Shown here in pieces: positions 27,641 to 36,006 of a DNA stretch of 36,006 nucleotides. Position 1 is the stretch's first letter; every line of letters begins with the position of its first letter. Made by a program: the position numbers and the translations under genes. The DNA comes from Chryseobacterium contaminans (lineage in GTDB: Bacteria; Bacteroidota; Bacteroidia; Flavobacteriales; Weeksellaceae): assembly GCF_001684955.1 (NCBI RefSeq), contig NZ_MAYF01000224.1:1-36006 (forward strand). The letters run 5' to 3'. Below the pieces are notes generated by a model. It was not told where the DNA came from, did not search any database, and worked only from the letters and a program-made list of their open reading frames with translations.

Positions 27641-28726
27641 TTAAAACCAAACTGCCAAACTCGTTGTTATGAAGAAATTTCCTTTTCTGAAATCATCATT
27701 TTTCGCAAAAATGGCATCCTTAGACGTAAAACCTCTCGCTTCTGTACGGAAAACAACATTTTTAAATATAGCATAATCTACGTTCAGTGAATATCCGAAA
27801 GTTTGAAAACCATCAGGAGTTCCTGTACTGATAATCACTCCATTTTTATCATTGTAATATTCCAGTCTTCCAGCCAATGCCCATTTATTGTCAATCTGAT
27901 ATTTTGCCTGTATATTCGGGCTATACCAGATATTATACTGCCCACTTCCTTTGGTCTTCTGCTCTGCTCCAATATCAAATCCTAATAAAGCTGAAAACTT
28001 TTCTGTCAGCTGAAAACTTCCATACAGATCATGGAAATAACGCATTCTTTTCTCATCTTTCGCTTTATCGTTTCCTATGAATGAGCTGCTGTTCAAAGTT
28101 ACTTTATCATTGGGTTTGTAGGTCACCTGATGTCCAAAAGAAATACTTTGGTTTCCTTTCACTTTGGCAATGCGCTGCCAGCCATTCAGTACCAATCCGC
28201 TTACAAACCATTTTCCATTATCTGAAGTGTAGGAAATCTTAGCTCCTGTTTCAAAATAAGGCGAATTTTCAGCGGCAAAGCTTCTTGTCAGATTAATATT
28301 ATCTCTTCCAATAGCACTTTCCCAACCGATATGAGAAGGCATGATCCCAGCATCAATCCATAGATTTTTATTTTTGGATATTTTGATTCCTACGTTTGCT
28401 TCATTGATATATCGCAAAGCCTCTTGTTCCGCAGCCATATTGTCTTGGGCATAAGTTCCGCCCATTAAGGCAAGATTGGCTCTGATATTCTCACTCTGAT
28501 AATTGGCTTTTATTAATCCCAGATTAAGGTTTACCTCATTATGCCTGTTGTAAGAGTATAAAAAATTCTGGCGGAGGTGATTTCCCGGCTCATTAAAATC
28601 ATAAGTATAAAAGAGTTCCGCATAAGCAGAAAATGTTACTTTCGATTCTGTTTTTAATGAGTCTGATGATTGTGCTTTTGAGAAAAATACTCCCAACAGC
28701 ATTCCTATAATAGTAATTTTTTTCAC
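27641..28726 (-). CDS. Outer-membrane porin linked to the kdp operon
   Basis: 361 residues. The signal peptide ends near SKAQ (19); the rest is a run of alternating amphipathic beta strands ending in AVWF, an outer-membrane beta barrel of the porin type called BBP2 (carbohydrate-selective OprB-like) or phosphate-selective-like. It sits between kdpC and kdpD on the same strand, a position I recall from other Bacteroidetes kdp loci. A role in letting K+ or another solute cross the outer membrane is inferred from context only. The stop codon lies 48 bases before the KdpD-N start. Confidence 0.85.
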   Translation of the reverse strand: MKKITIIGMLLGVFFSKAQSSDSLKTESKVTFSAYAELFYTYDFNEPGNHLRQNFLYSYNRHNEVNLNLGLIKANYQSENIRANLALMGGTYAQDNMAAEQEALRYINEANVGIKISKNKNLWIDAGIMPSHIGWESAIGRDNINLTRSFAAENSPYFETGAKISYTSDNGKWFVSGLVLNGWQRIAKVKGNQSISFGHQVTYKPNDKVTLNSSSFIGNDKAKDEKRMRYFHDLYGSFQLTEKFSALLGFDIGAEQKTKGSGQYNIWYSPNIQAKYQIDNKWALAGRLEYYNDKNGVIISTGTPDGFQTFGYSLNVDYAIFKNVVFRTEARGFTSKDAIFAKNDDFRKGNFFITTSLAVWF

Positions 28727-28781
28727 GTTGATTTCGAATTGTCTGAGTACAGTACAGAAAGTATATTCCTCTGATAAAGTT

Positions 28782-28900
28782 AACCATTAAGAAAGAATTA
28801 AGACGTTAAGAAAAGGATTATAAGCGAATGATAAGTGGTAATATTTTGAAATTTTAGATTTTCTTACTTACACTTAATTCTTTCAATATTCTTAATGGTT
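28782..28900. repeat. Imperfect inverted repeat between kdpC and the porin gene
   Basis: AACCATTAAGA...AAGAATTAAG (28782-28802) is complementary to 28873-28900 apart from a 7-base insertion in the right arm. The core AACCATTAAG also appears inverted near 31690, between kdpA and kdpB. It looks like a mobile intergenic repeat of the host; it could also attenuate transcription into the porin gene. Confidence 0.55.
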
Positions 28901-28948
28901 CAATGTATCTAACAATATTTTATAAATTCTGCCGTACAATTGTTTTAA

Positions 28949-29506
28949 TTATTTAAGTTGATCTAAAGCGATGTTAAGCTTTAAAACATTCACTTTTGAA
29001 GGTCCGAAAAGCCCTAAAAACGGTTTCTGAGTCTGGTCTTTAATTAAACTATTGATCTGTTCTACGGAAAGACTTCTTATTTTGGCAATTCTTTTAGCCT
29101 GATATAAAGCTCCTTCCTCTGAAATATCAGGATCTAAACCGCTTCCACTTGCAGTAACCAGCTCTACAGGTACTTTAGCATTTCCCATTTCTGGATTTTG
29201 CAGTTTCAAAGTGTCTATTCTTTTCTGTACGGTTTCCAGATATTCTTCATTGCTTGGGCCTTTATTGCTTCCCCCGCTTCCTGCTGCATTATAGTTTACG
29301 GAAGATGGACGGCCATGGAAATATTTTTCAGATTTAAATTCCTGTCCTACATTGGCATAGAATTTCTGCCCTTTATAATTAATGATCTCCGCATTTCCCT
29401 GAGTAGGTAAAACTTTTGATCCTGCATATACAACAATCAGATAAATTCCTACTACAATTAACATCACAAGACTTAATCTGAATGCTGAAACAATATGATT
29501 TTTCAT
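28949..29506 (-). CDS. kdpC: Potassium-transporting ATPase subunit KdpC
   Basis: 185 residues. One N-terminal TM helix (about 9-28, LSLVMLIVVGIYLIVVY) and the conserved periplasmic domain with YFHGRPSSVNYNAAGSGGSN (63-82), VTASGSGLDPDIS and the C-terminal VNVLKLNIALDQL. KdpC is the small subunit that stabilises the KdpFABC complex and helps ATP use. It follows kdpB after 10 bases. Confidence 0.97.
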   Translation of the reverse strand: MKNHIVSAFRLSLVMLIVVGIYLIVVYAGSKVLPTQGNAEIINYKGQKFYANVGQEFKSEKYFHGRPSSVNYNAAGSGGSNKGPSNEEYLETVQKRIDTLKLQNPEMGNAKVPVELVTASGSGLDPDISEEGALYQAKRIAKIRSLSVEQINSLIKDQTQKPFLGLFGPSKVNVLKLNIALDQLK

Positions 29507-29516
29507 TTTTAAAATT

Positions 29517-31556
29517 TTAATAGAATAAACTAATCACGATATCAATAATTTTGATTCCGATGAAAGGAACAATAACGCCTCCCAAACCATAGATCAAAAG
29601 ATTTCTTCTCAATAAAGCGCTTGCACCAATTGGCTTATACGCTACTCCTTTTAACGCTAGAGGAATCAGGAAAGGAATAATCACCGCATTGAAAATAACT
29701 GCCGATAAAATGGCTGTTTCCGGACTGTGAAGATTCATGATATTCAGCTTCTGAAGAGATGGAATAAAGGTGATAAACAGCGCAGGAATAATGGCGAAAT
29801 ACTTCGCTACGTCATTCGCAATACTAAAGGTTGTCAACGTTCCACGGGTCATCAGTAACTGTTTTCCAATCTCTACGATCTCGATCAGTTTGGTAGGATC
29901 ATTATCAAGATCTACCATATTCCCTGCTTCTTTCGCTGCCTGGGTACCGCTGTTCATTGCAACACCTACATCGGCCTGAGCAAGAGCAGGAGCATCATTG
30001 GTTCCATCTCCCATCATCGCTACAAGTTTTCCTTCCTGCTGTTCCTTTTTGATATAATTCATTTTATCTTCCGGCTTGGCTTCGGCAATAAAATCATCTA
30101 CTCCGGCTTTTTCTGCAATAAACTTCGCCGTTAAAGGGTTATCTCCGGTTACCATCACCGTTTTCACCCCCATTTTTCTCAGTCTCTGGAAACGTTCCTG
30201 AATTCCTGTTTTAATAATATCCTGAAGTTCAATAACTCCCCATACTTTTTCATTAACGGATACTACCAAAGGAGTTCCTCCGTTTTCAGAAATTTTGGTA
30301 ACCGCATCCTGAGTTTCCTGTGGGAAAAGATTCCCGGCTTTTTCAGTCAGTTTTTTTATCGTATCGTAAGCTCCTTTCCGGATCCTTGTTTCTTCAAAAT
30401 CTATCCCTGAAGTTCTGGTTTCAGCGGTAAAATCAATGTATGTTGGATTAGGAACCAGTAAATCTTCGGATTTCAATGCACTAAGTTCAATGATGGATTT
30501 TCCTTCCGGTGTTTCATCTGCTACAGAACTCAATGCAGAAGCTTTGATAAAGTCTTCAAGCTTAATTCCGTTTGCAGGATGAAATTGAGTTGCCTTACGG
30601 TTTCCAATAGTGATAGTTCCCGTTTTATCAAGTAACAGTACATCAATATCACCTGCGGTTTCCACTGCTTTCCCACTTTTTGTGATGACATTGGCTCTCA
30701 ATGCTCTATCCATTCCGGCAATTCCAATTGCAGAAAGCAGACCTCCAATGGTTGTCGGAATAAGACAAACGAAAAGTGAGATAAATGCCGCAATCGTAAT
30801 GTGAGTCTGCGCATAGTCTGCAAAAGGCTTTAAGGTTAGGGTTACAATAATAAAAGTAAGGGTAAACCCTGCTAATAATATGGTTAATGCGATTTCGTTA
30901 GGTGTTTTTTGTCTTGATGCCCCTTCAACAAGGGCAATCATTTTATCTAAAAAGGATTCTCCCGGTTTGGTAGTTACTTTTACCTTAATTCTATCTGAAA
31001 GGACTTTAGTTCCTCCTGTTACTGAACTTTTATCTCCACCCGCTTCACGGATCACCGGAGCGCTTTCTCCAGTAATGGCAGATTCATCAATGGTTGCCAG
31101 TCCTTCAATAATTTCTCCATCCATCGGGATCTGATCGCCCGCTTCACAAAGAAAAATATCTCCGAGTTTCATTTCTGCAGACATTTTTAAAGCAGTTTCT
31201 ACCTGGAATCCGGGCTTATTTTCAAGAACCAGTTTGGCAGGGGTTTCTTCACGGGTTTTTCTGAGCGTATCAGCCTGCGCCTTTCCTCTTGCCTCCGCAA
31301 TAGCTTCTGCAAAGTTCGCAAACAGAACCGTGAAAAACAGAATGATAAATACTAAAAAGTTATAGGAAAAGCTTCCTTGGGTTTTATCACCAGTTAAGCT
31401 GAACATGCTTACGATAAACATGACCACTGTTCCGATCTCCACCAGGAACATCACTGGATTTTTAAACATAATTTTCGGATTCAGTTTTACGAAAGACTGT
31501 TTAATCGCTTCGTTTACCAAATCTCTTTGAAACAATGTTTGTGATTGATTTTTCAT
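29517..31556 (-). CDS. kdpB: Potassium-transporting ATPase ATP-binding subunit KdpB
   Basis: A 679-residue P-type ATPase that powers high-affinity K+ uptake. The phosphorylation site DKTGT (310-314), the actuator motif TGES (162-165), the CLIPTTIGG segment of the transmembrane core (264-272), and [12 protein letters not shown] in the P domain are all intact. Length is normal. It is separated from kdpA by 178 bases, unusual inside a kdp operon, and lies 10 bases before kdpC. Confidence 0.98.
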   Translation of the reverse strand: MKNQSQTLFQRDLVNEAIKQSFVKLNPKIMFKNPVMFLVEIGTVVMFIVSMFSLTGDKTQGSFSYNFLVFIILFFTVLFANFAEAIAEARGKAQADTLRKTREETPAKLVLENKPGFQVETALKMSAEMKLGDIFLCEAGDQIPMDGEIIEGLATIDESAITGESAPVIREAGGDKSSVTGGTKVLSDRIKVKVTTKPGESFLDKMIALVEGASRQKTPNEIALTILLAGFTLTFIIVTLTLKPFADYAQTHITIAAFISLFVCLIPTTIGGLLSAIGIAGMDRALRANVITKSGKAVETAGDIDVLLLDKTGTITIGNRKATQFHPANGIKLEDFIKASALSSVADETPEGKSIIELSALKSEDLLVPNPTYIDFTAETRTSGIDFEETRIRKGAYDTIKKLTEKAGNLFPQETQDAVTKISENGGTPLVVSVNEKVWGVIELQDIIKTGIQERFQRLRKMGVKTVMVTGDNPLTAKFIAEKAGVDDFIAEAKPEDKMNYIKKEQQEGKLVAMMGDGTNDAPALAQADVGVAMNSGTQAAKEAGNMVDLDNDPTKLIEIVEIGKQLLMTRGTLTTFSIANDVAKYFAIIPALFITFIPSLQKLNIMNLHSPETAILSAVIFNAVIIPFLIPLALKGVAYKPIGASALLRRNLLIYGLGGVIVPFIGIKIIDIVISLFY

Positions 31557-31734
31557 TTTTTTTGAAAGAGTTTATATCATTAAATCAATAATAACCATCA
31601 AGAGAAACCAAATTATAGGAATTAGAAATGGATAATATTATGTTGTGAACGTTTCGGTAAGTTTTAGACTAGTTTCCTAAACGATTCAGCTTCCTTAATG
31701 GTTGACTATTGATTTTAATTTTTAATGTTCACAT
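31557..31734. other. 178-base gap between kdpA and kdpB
   Basis: No ORF and no convincing terminator were found. The segment includes TTAATGGTT, the end of the repeat seen at 28782-28900, so a repeat insertion may explain the length. A secondary promoter or RNA-processing site is possible but not visible. Confidence 0.4.
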
Positions 31735-33429
31735 TTATTTAGAGAAATACTGTATCTGCTCTGCAATAGGGCCAAGCGTAAGTGCAGGAAAGAATGATAA
31801 TGCTGCAATAAGCAGAATAACCGCCAGCGTCATAAAACCGAATGTTGCCGTATCTGTCTTCAATGTTCCTGAACTTTCCGGGATGAATTTTTTCTGAGCC
31901 AGTAATCCTGCGATGGCAACCGGCCCTATGATTGGGATAAATCTTGATAACAACAGTACAATTCCTGTTGAAATATTCCACCAGGGGGTATTATCTCCCA
32001 GTCCTTCGAATCCTGATCCGTTATTGGCGGAAGAAGAAGTAAATTCATAGAGCATTTCACTGAAACCATGGAATCCTGGGTTATTCAATGTCTTCGCTCC
32101 AAATTCCGGCAGATAAGCCGTTAAAGCCGTTCCTACAAGAATTAGGAATGGATGGAACAAAGCTACGATCATCGCGATCTTCATTTCTTTAGCTTCAATT
32201 TTTTTCCCCATAAATTCAGGTGTTCGTCCTACCATCAGACCGCTGATGAATACAGCGAGAATGATAAAGATAAAGTAGTTCAATATCCCTACTCCGCAAC
32301 CACCGTAGAAACAGTTAATCATCATCGCAAGAAGCTCATTCATCCCTGAAAGAGGCATTGTACTGTCATGCATAGAATTTACAGAACCGGTAGAAATCAC
32401 TGTAGTGGCAATACTCCAATACGCTGATGCAGCACTTCCAAAACGAATTTCTTTTCCTTCCATCGCTCCAAGGCTGCTGTCTGCCCCCATTTTTGTAATT
32501 AAAGGGTTTCCGCCTGTTTCATTAACAATATTGGGAACGGTAAGCGCTAAGAAGCCAACAGTCATCACTGTAAATATGACCCATGATAATTTTCTTTTCT
32601 TTAAATAGAAACCTAACGCAAAAACCAATGCAAAAGGAATAATCATCTGAGTGACCATCTCCGTCATATTCGTTATATAATTAGGGTTTTCAAGCGGGTG
32701 GGCTGAATTGGCTCCAAAAAAACCACCACCATTCGTTCCAAGGTGCTTAATGGCAACAAAAGCGGCTACAGGACCTCTGGAAACGTCTATTTTTTGTCCT
32801 TCAAGGGTTGTAATATGATCTTTTCCTTCGAAAGTCATCGGGCTTCCGTTGATCGAAAGAATTAAAGCAACTAATACACTGATCGGAAGTAAAATTCTAA
32901 TCATTGACTTGGTGAAATAATCATAAAAATTACCAAGCTCTGTAGCTGTTTTCTCTTTGAAAGCTTTAAAAAGAACAGCCATAGCAGCCATTCCCGTTGC
33001 AGCGGTCACAAACTGTAAAAACATCAGATAAAGCTGGCTCAGGTAACTTACTCCTGTTTCTCCCGAATAGTGCTGTAAGTTACAGTTCACTAAAAATGAG
33101 ATGGTGGTATTAAAAGCCAGATCTGGTGACATATTCGGGTTTCCATCCGGATTTAAAGGTAACCAGGCTTGAGTAAGTAAAAGGATAAATCCTATAATAA
33201 ACCAAACCAGGTTAATCGCCAGCATCGCATACATATTCTGCTTCCAGTTCATCTGGCGGTTGGGATTGATTCCCGATATTTTATAAATAAACTTTTCAAC
33301 CGGCTGAAAAACCGGATCTAAAAAGGTTTTCTTGTATCCATAAACATTAGCTATGTATTTACCTAAAAATATTCCGATAACTAATGTAATAGCAAATAGG
33401 GCTATAATGCCTAAAATTTCTGTATTCAT
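31735..33429 (-). CDS. kdpA: Potassium-transporting ATPase subunit KdpA
   Basis: A 564-residue, ten-helix channel-like subunit that selects K+ from the periplasm. The four pore-loop regions are recognisable, for example LVNCNLQHYSGE, LGTNGGGFFGANSAHP and SSANNGSGFEGLGDNTPWW. It has a typical N-terminus (IFLGKYIANVYG) and length. It follows kdpF by 6 bases. Confidence 0.98.
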   Translation of the reverse strand: MNTEILGIIALFAITLVIGIFLGKYIANVYGYKKTFLDPVFQPVEKFIYKISGINPNRQMNWKQNMYAMLAINLVWFIIGFILLLTQAWLPLNPDGNPNMSPDLAFNTTISFLVNCNLQHYSGETGVSYLSQLYLMFLQFVTAATGMAAMAVLFKAFKEKTATELGNFYDYFTKSMIRILLPISVLVALILSINGSPMTFEGKDHITTLEGQKIDVSRGPVAAFVAIKHLGTNGGGFFGANSAHPLENPNYITNMTEMVTQMIIPFALVFALGFYLKKRKLSWVIFTVMTVGFLALTVPNIVNETGGNPLITKMGADSSLGAMEGKEIRFGSAASAYWSIATTVISTGSVNSMHDSTMPLSGMNELLAMMINCFYGGCGVGILNYFIFIILAVFISGLMVGRTPEFMGKKIEAKEMKIAMIVALFHPFLILVGTALTAYLPEFGAKTLNNPGFHGFSEMLYEFTSSSANNGSGFEGLGDNTPWWNISTGIVLLLSRFIPIIGPVAIAGLLAQKKFIPESSGTLKTDTATFGFMTLAVILLIAALSFFPALTLGPIAEQIQYFSK

Positions 33430-33435
33430 CGTCTT

Positions 33436-33513
33436 TTAAAATTTTTCAGGTTTCATTAAAACATAACAGATATACACAAAGGCAAGAATTGAAAGGAAAA
33501 ATAAACTCCACAT
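33436..33513 (-). CDS. kdpF: Potassium-transporting ATPase subunit KdpF (25 aa)
   Basis: A 25-residue membrane peptide starting MWSLFFLSILAFVYICYVLM and ending in KPEKF. A single hydrophobic helix followed by the (Y)VLxKPEKF tail is the signature of KdpF, which stabilises the KdpABC complex in the inner membrane. It ends 6 bases before kdpA and begins 4 bases after the small ORF at 33518. It is short enough to be missed by standard gene callers. Confidence 0.9.
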   Translation of the reverse strand: MWSLFFLSILAFVYICYVLMKPEKF

Positions 33514-33517
33514 AATT

Positions 33518-33601
33518 TTATATCTTATCAAAAAATTCAACTGATTTATATAAAAGCCAGAACAATACTGCAAAAAGCAGAATTAAACTTATCAGCATCA
33601 T
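33518..33601 (-). CDS. Microprotein upstream of kdpF (27 aa)
   Basis: A 27-residue peptide beginning MMLISLILLFAV and ending FWLLYKSVEFFDKI, made of one hydrophobic helix with a short charged C-terminus. It resembles KdpF in plan but lacks the KPEKF tail. Its first ATG overlaps the stop codon of the ORF upstream (ATGA), and its stop lies 4 bases before kdpF. Such packing points to a translated gene in the kdp operon. From memory, small peptides ending in an aromatic-acidic-Lys-Ile motif occur before kdpF in other Bacteroidetes, but I could not verify this. An extra subunit or regulator of KdpFABC is a plausible role. Confidence 0.65.
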   Translation of the reverse strand: MMLISLILLFAVLFWLLYKSVEFFDKI

Positions 33602-33705
33602 ATCTTTATTATTAGAGTTAAAAGAGTAAACAATACGTACGATACAATCAGCAGACTAAAAGTAGAATGCTCCCGTTTTTTAAACGTTTTTCTTGAAATT
33701 GTCAT
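33598..33705 (-). CDS. Microprotein, first ORF of the kdp operon (35 aa)
   Basis: A 35-residue peptide with a basic N-terminus (MTISRKTFKKREHS) and one hydrophobic helix (FSLLIVSYVLFTLLTLII). The stop codon overlaps the start of the 27-aa ORF by four bases (ATGA). No family is recognised. The basic-then-hydrophobic layout predicts an inner-membrane peptide with the N-terminus in the cytoplasm. It could be a structural peptide or a leader whose translation couples or gates the following genes. Support rests on packing with its neighbours, not on homology. Confidence 0.5.
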   Translation of the reverse strand: MTISRKTFKKREHSTFSLLIVSYVLFTLLTLIIKI

Positions 33706-33814
33706 TTTTAAATATTTTATTCAGAGACTATATGCCAAAAGAAGATCCAAACCTGAAACAAATAAAATAAAACATTGAAAGACAAAATATTACACACAAA
33801 ATACAACCTTTATA

Positions 33815-33845
33815 AAAACAGAAAAGCCTATCAAAATGATAGGCT
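33815..33845 (-). terminator. Terminator of the sigma-54 regulator gene
   Basis: Minus-strand AGCCTATCA-TTT-TGATAGGCT is a perfect 9-bp stem with a 3-nt loop followed by TTTCTGTTTTT, 22 bases after the regulator stop codon. It separates the regulator from the kdp operon, so the kdp promoter must lie within about 33706-33815. Confidence 0.85.
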
Positions 33846-33867
33846 CTTTATTAAAATGATAAAAGAT

Positions 33868-35193
33868 TTATTTCAGTCCGTATTCGTCGAGTTTACGATA
33901 TAGCGTAGCAATTCCGATTTCAAGGAGTCTGGCCGCTTCTGCCTTATTCCCTTTCGTGTATTGCAATACCTTTTGGATGTGAATTTTTTCAAGCGATCTC
34001 ATACTTAGAGAATCACTCTCCGGAACAGCCTTTTCTGAGTAATGAGGAAGGCTTTCTGCATCCAGAATATTATCATTCATAAGGATCAGACTGCGTTCTA
34101 CAGCATTTCTTAATTCTCTGATATTTCCTTTCCAGTCATTCTTCTCAAGCATTTTATAATATTCCGGTAATACCTGAACAGATGGAATATGCAGTTTATT
34201 TGAAAATAGATCAATAAAATTCTTGGCCAACATTTTCAAGTCTTCTTTTCTTTCTCTTAAAGCCGGAAGTGTAATTTCAAAAACATTCAGTCTGAAATAG
34301 AGATCCTCTCTGAAATTTCCCTGTTTTATTTCTTCTTCAAGGTTTCTATTGGTTGCTGCAATTAGTCTGAAATCAGATTTGGAAACCTTTGTTTCACCCA
34401 TTTTGATAAACTCACCCGTTTCAAGAACCCTCAGCAGTTTAGCCTGAAGCTCTATCGGCATTTCGCCAATTTCATCAAGGAATAGAGTTCCACCATTGGC
34501 TTCTTCAATCAATCCTTTTTTATCTTTTATAGCTCCTGTAAAGGCTCCTTGTTTATGCCCAAAAAGTTCACTTTCCAGAATTTCTTTGCTAAAAGCAGAG
34601 CAGTTAATAGCCACGAAAGTATTTTTCTTTCTTTCACTCCCTTCATGAATAGCATTCGCAAAAACCTCCTTCCCTGTTCCGGTTTCACCCGTTAAAAGTA
34701 CCGCAGCATCCGTTAATGCGACCTTTTCAGCCAATTTCTTAGCATGCAGTATTAATGGAGAATTACCAATAATCTGCCCAAAACCTTTTTGTGCTCCACT
34801 TGGCTGAACAGTTCTTATTCTGTTATCTTTTACCTTCTCCAATGCTTTATACACTAATGGAATGATCTTCTCGTTATCATCTCCTTTTACCAGGTAATCA
34901 TAAGCACCGTTTTTCATGGCCTGCACAGCATCAGTAATATTCCCAAACGCAGTCATCAGAATAATTTCCAGCTGTGGATATTTTGTTTTAATAGACTTTA
35001 CAAGATCTACCCCAAAGGCATCAGGAAGCCTGACATCACTTAATATGACATCAAAATCATACTGCTCCAGCATCGTCATTGCAGAACGGGCTGTAGAAGC
35101 TTCTTTTACATTAAAATTCTCTTGGGAAAGGATCATTCCTAACAACTTAAGGAGTTTGATTTCATCATCGATAATCAGAATGTTTCCTGACAT
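33868..35193 (-). CDS. NtrC-type sigma-54-dependent response regulator
   Basis: A 441-residue regulator. The receiver domain has acidic residues Asp9/Asp10, the phosphoacceptor Asp53 (LSDVRLPD) and Lys103. The AAA+ domain carries Walker A GETGTGKE (169-176), the sigma-54 contact loop GAFTGA (216-221) and Walker [10 protein letters not shown] (234-242). A Fis-type HTH closes the protein (about 400-441, [19 protein letters not shown]). The start is the ATG giving [10 protein letters not shown]; an in-frame ATG eight codons upstream would lie at or before the likely transcript start. It is upstream of kdp on the same strand and separated by a terminator. I infer that it replaces KdpE as the output of the KdpD-N/kinase pair. 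Confidence 0.93.
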   Translation of the reverse strand: MSGNILIIDDEIKLLKLLGMILSQENFNVKEASTARSAMTMLEQYDFDVILSDVRLPDAFGVDLVKSIKTKYPQLEIILMTAFGNITDAVQAMKNGAYDYLVKGDDNEKIIPLVYKALEKVKDNRIRTVQPSGAQKGFGQIIGNSPLILHAKKLAEKVALTDAAVLLTGETGTGKEVFANAIHEGSERKKNTFVAINCSAFSKEILESELFGHKQGAFTGAIKDKKGLIEEANGGTLFLDEIGEMPIELQAKLLRVLETGEFIKMGETKVSKSDFRLIAATNRNLEEEIKQGNFREDLYFRLNVFEITLPALRERKEDLKMLAKNFIDLFSNKLHIPSVQVLPEYYKMLEKNDWKGNIRELRNAVERSLILMNDNILDAESLPHYSEKAVPESDSLSMRSLEKIHIQKVLQYTKGNKAEAARLLEIGIATLYRKLDEYGLK

Positions 35194-35214
35194 TATAATT
35201 CTTTTTGGAAGATA

Positions 35215-35222
35215 CAAACTTA
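35215..35222 (-). promoter_or_regulatory. Promoter -7 box of the sigma-54 regulator gene
   Basis: Minus-strand TAAGTTTG fits TAnnTTTG, 22 bases before the ATG at 35193. It supports the shorter start of the regulator. No good -33 box. Confidence 0.45.
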
Positions 35223-35283
35223 TTGAAATTATTTGATGAAAAGTCCCTTATTAAGGAAAATAATTTCGTACTTCTATTTATTT

Positions 35284-35402
35284 CAGGAGCTATCTCCCGC
35301 TATCCACTCATACTCCTCACGCCCGTACTCTCCAACGCTCAAACCCTCAAGCTCTCCAACTCCCTGTTGCGGGGTAACCGTTCCTATCGGGGCTAGGGAG
35401 GT
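35284..35402. repeat. GC-rich intergenic repeat-like island
   Basis: A C-rich block (GGAGCTATCTCCCGCTATCC ... CTATCGGGGCTAGGGAGG). A 60-base line at its left end counts 55% GC inside an AT-rich spacer. The opening (GGAGCTAT-TCCCGCTATCC) and the closing (ATCGGGGCTAGGG) are phrases I remember from dispersed intergenic elements of Flavobacteria. Short frames run through it on both strands but none looks coding. Confidence 0.5.
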
Positions 35403-35530
35403 TGTATGGATGAAAATTATTGGTTTATAAAATGAATTACACCTTTTTATTATGAGTAATAAGTAATTAGTGATGAGTAATAAATGATGGATATTTGTAT
35501 GATACTTTAATTTGTCAGTATTCACCACTC
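35403..35530. other. AT-rich spacer with ATGAGTAATAA repeats
   Basis: Contains ATGAGTAATAA twice (about 35453 and 35473). The reverse motif (TTACTCATTACTCATTACTT) recurs at about 35802-35820, giving a loose inverted pair around the GTCATCC repeat. No gene. Confidence 0.4.
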
Positions 35531-35620
35531 TTTGTCATCCCGTAGGGATCCAGGCTATCCACAATTATTTCCATACTCATTATTTCCCATCCTATGTTTA
35601 GATCCTTACAGGATGACAAC
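35531..35620. repeat. GTCATCC inverted repeat
   Basis: GTCATCCCGTAGGGATCC (35534-35551) is complementary to AGATCCTTACAGGATGAC (35600-35617) at 14 of 18 positions; the arms are 48 bases apart. The type is familiar from intergenic repeats of Chryseobacterium genomes. From 35621 to 35861 I see no gene. Confidence 0.6.
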
Positions 35621-35861
35621 AGTAGTCAGTTTATCAGAAGTAACAATACCAGGAAAATATCCTGATATAAGCAAGTAAGATTAAAGAATAAATCGTAAAC
35701 CCAGATAGAATACAAGAAAAATTTAACAACAAAGTAAAGAGTAAAGTTGAGAGTATTCAATAAGGTGGTATGAGCCTTTCTTTGAGAGTAATCTCCACAT
35801 TACTCATTACTCATTACTTCTTGTGTATGGTTCCCTGGGTCTTGCGTATATTTGGGTATAA

Positions 35862-35900
35862 AGCAAAAAAAAGTCTCACACATTGCTGTATGAGACTTTT
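35862..35900 (-). terminator. rRNA operon terminator
   Basis: Minus-strand AAAAGTCTCA and TGAGACTTTT form a 10-bp stem around a 12-nt loop, followed by TTTTGC. It lies 17 bases after the 5S rRNA 3' end. Confidence 0.85.
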
Positions 35901-35916
35901 AAAAATAAAATAAAAA

Positions 35917-36006
<90 letters not shown>

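Noticed and set aside
33706..33815. Riboswitch (for example a c-di-AMP type) in the kdp leader
   Set aside because: The available leader is about 100 bases, very AT-rich, with no long conserved stems visible.
35205..35528. Short ORFs over the intergenic repeats on both strands
   Set aside because: They run through the C-rich repeat and have no conserved motif; they overlap each other on both strands.

Overview
The window looks like chromosome of a Flavobacteriia species, most likely Chryseobacterium or a close relative. The reasons are low GC, SusC/SusD and Oar-type TonB receptors, a type IX secretion tail, almost no Shine-Dalgarno sequences, and repeated Bacteroidetes promoter boxes (TAnnTTTG). 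I had no database access; family names rest on motifs and recall.

Layout, left to right. (1) 1-1870: two copies of a tRNA-Pro(TGG)/tRNA-Arg(TCT) pair, then three nearly identical ~358-bp tandem units. Each unit holds a rho-independent terminator, a small GIY-YIG nuclease ORF and a 5'-truncated tRNA (D-loop to 3' end) whose anticodon loop reads TGT (Thr) while its T arm and 3' acceptor strand match the Arg tRNA. A decayed remnant of such a tRNA piece follows. (2) 1874-3222: an MBL-fold hydrolase and a Crp/Fnr regulator in DNA of visibly higher GC. (3) 3377-7369: an e(P4)-type lipoprotein acid phosphatase, an SH3 protein with prmA, and an SDR oxidoreductase. (4) 7695-18222, all on the minus strand: an Oar-like TonB receptor, a secreted glycerophosphodiester phosphodiesterase, and a SusC-SusD-calcineurin-type phosphoesterase operon. 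Together they suggest scavenging of phosphorylated or phosphodiester substrates at the cell surface. (5) 18463-22951, plus strand: ligA and a large secreted leucine-rich-repeat protein with a type A T9SS tail. (6) 23022-24618: three small genes of unknown function, each with its own TATATTTG promoter box.

(7) 24677-35193, minus strand: a potassium (Kdp) locus of Bacteroidetes type. In transcription order it is an NtrC-type sigma-54 response regulator (separate unit), two very small membrane ORFs, kdpF (25 aa), kdpA, kdpB, kdpC, an outer-membrane porin, a KdpD protein cut down to its sensor half, and a stand-alone HAMP-PAS histidine kinase. The two small ORFs, kdpF and kdpA are packed with a 4-nt overlap and gaps of 4 and 6 nt, so the small ORFs are likely real genes. 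I infer that KdpD-N, the kinase and the NtrC-type regulator replace the classical KdpD/KdpE pair.

(8) 35194-36006: a 720-bp gene-free stretch of intergenic repeats, then the terminator and 3' part of a 5S rRNA gene on the minus strand, meaning an rRNA operon continues beyond the right edge.

The two places most worth attention are the tRNA-linked GIY-YIG array (568-1820) and the microprotein leader of the kdp operon (33436-33705).
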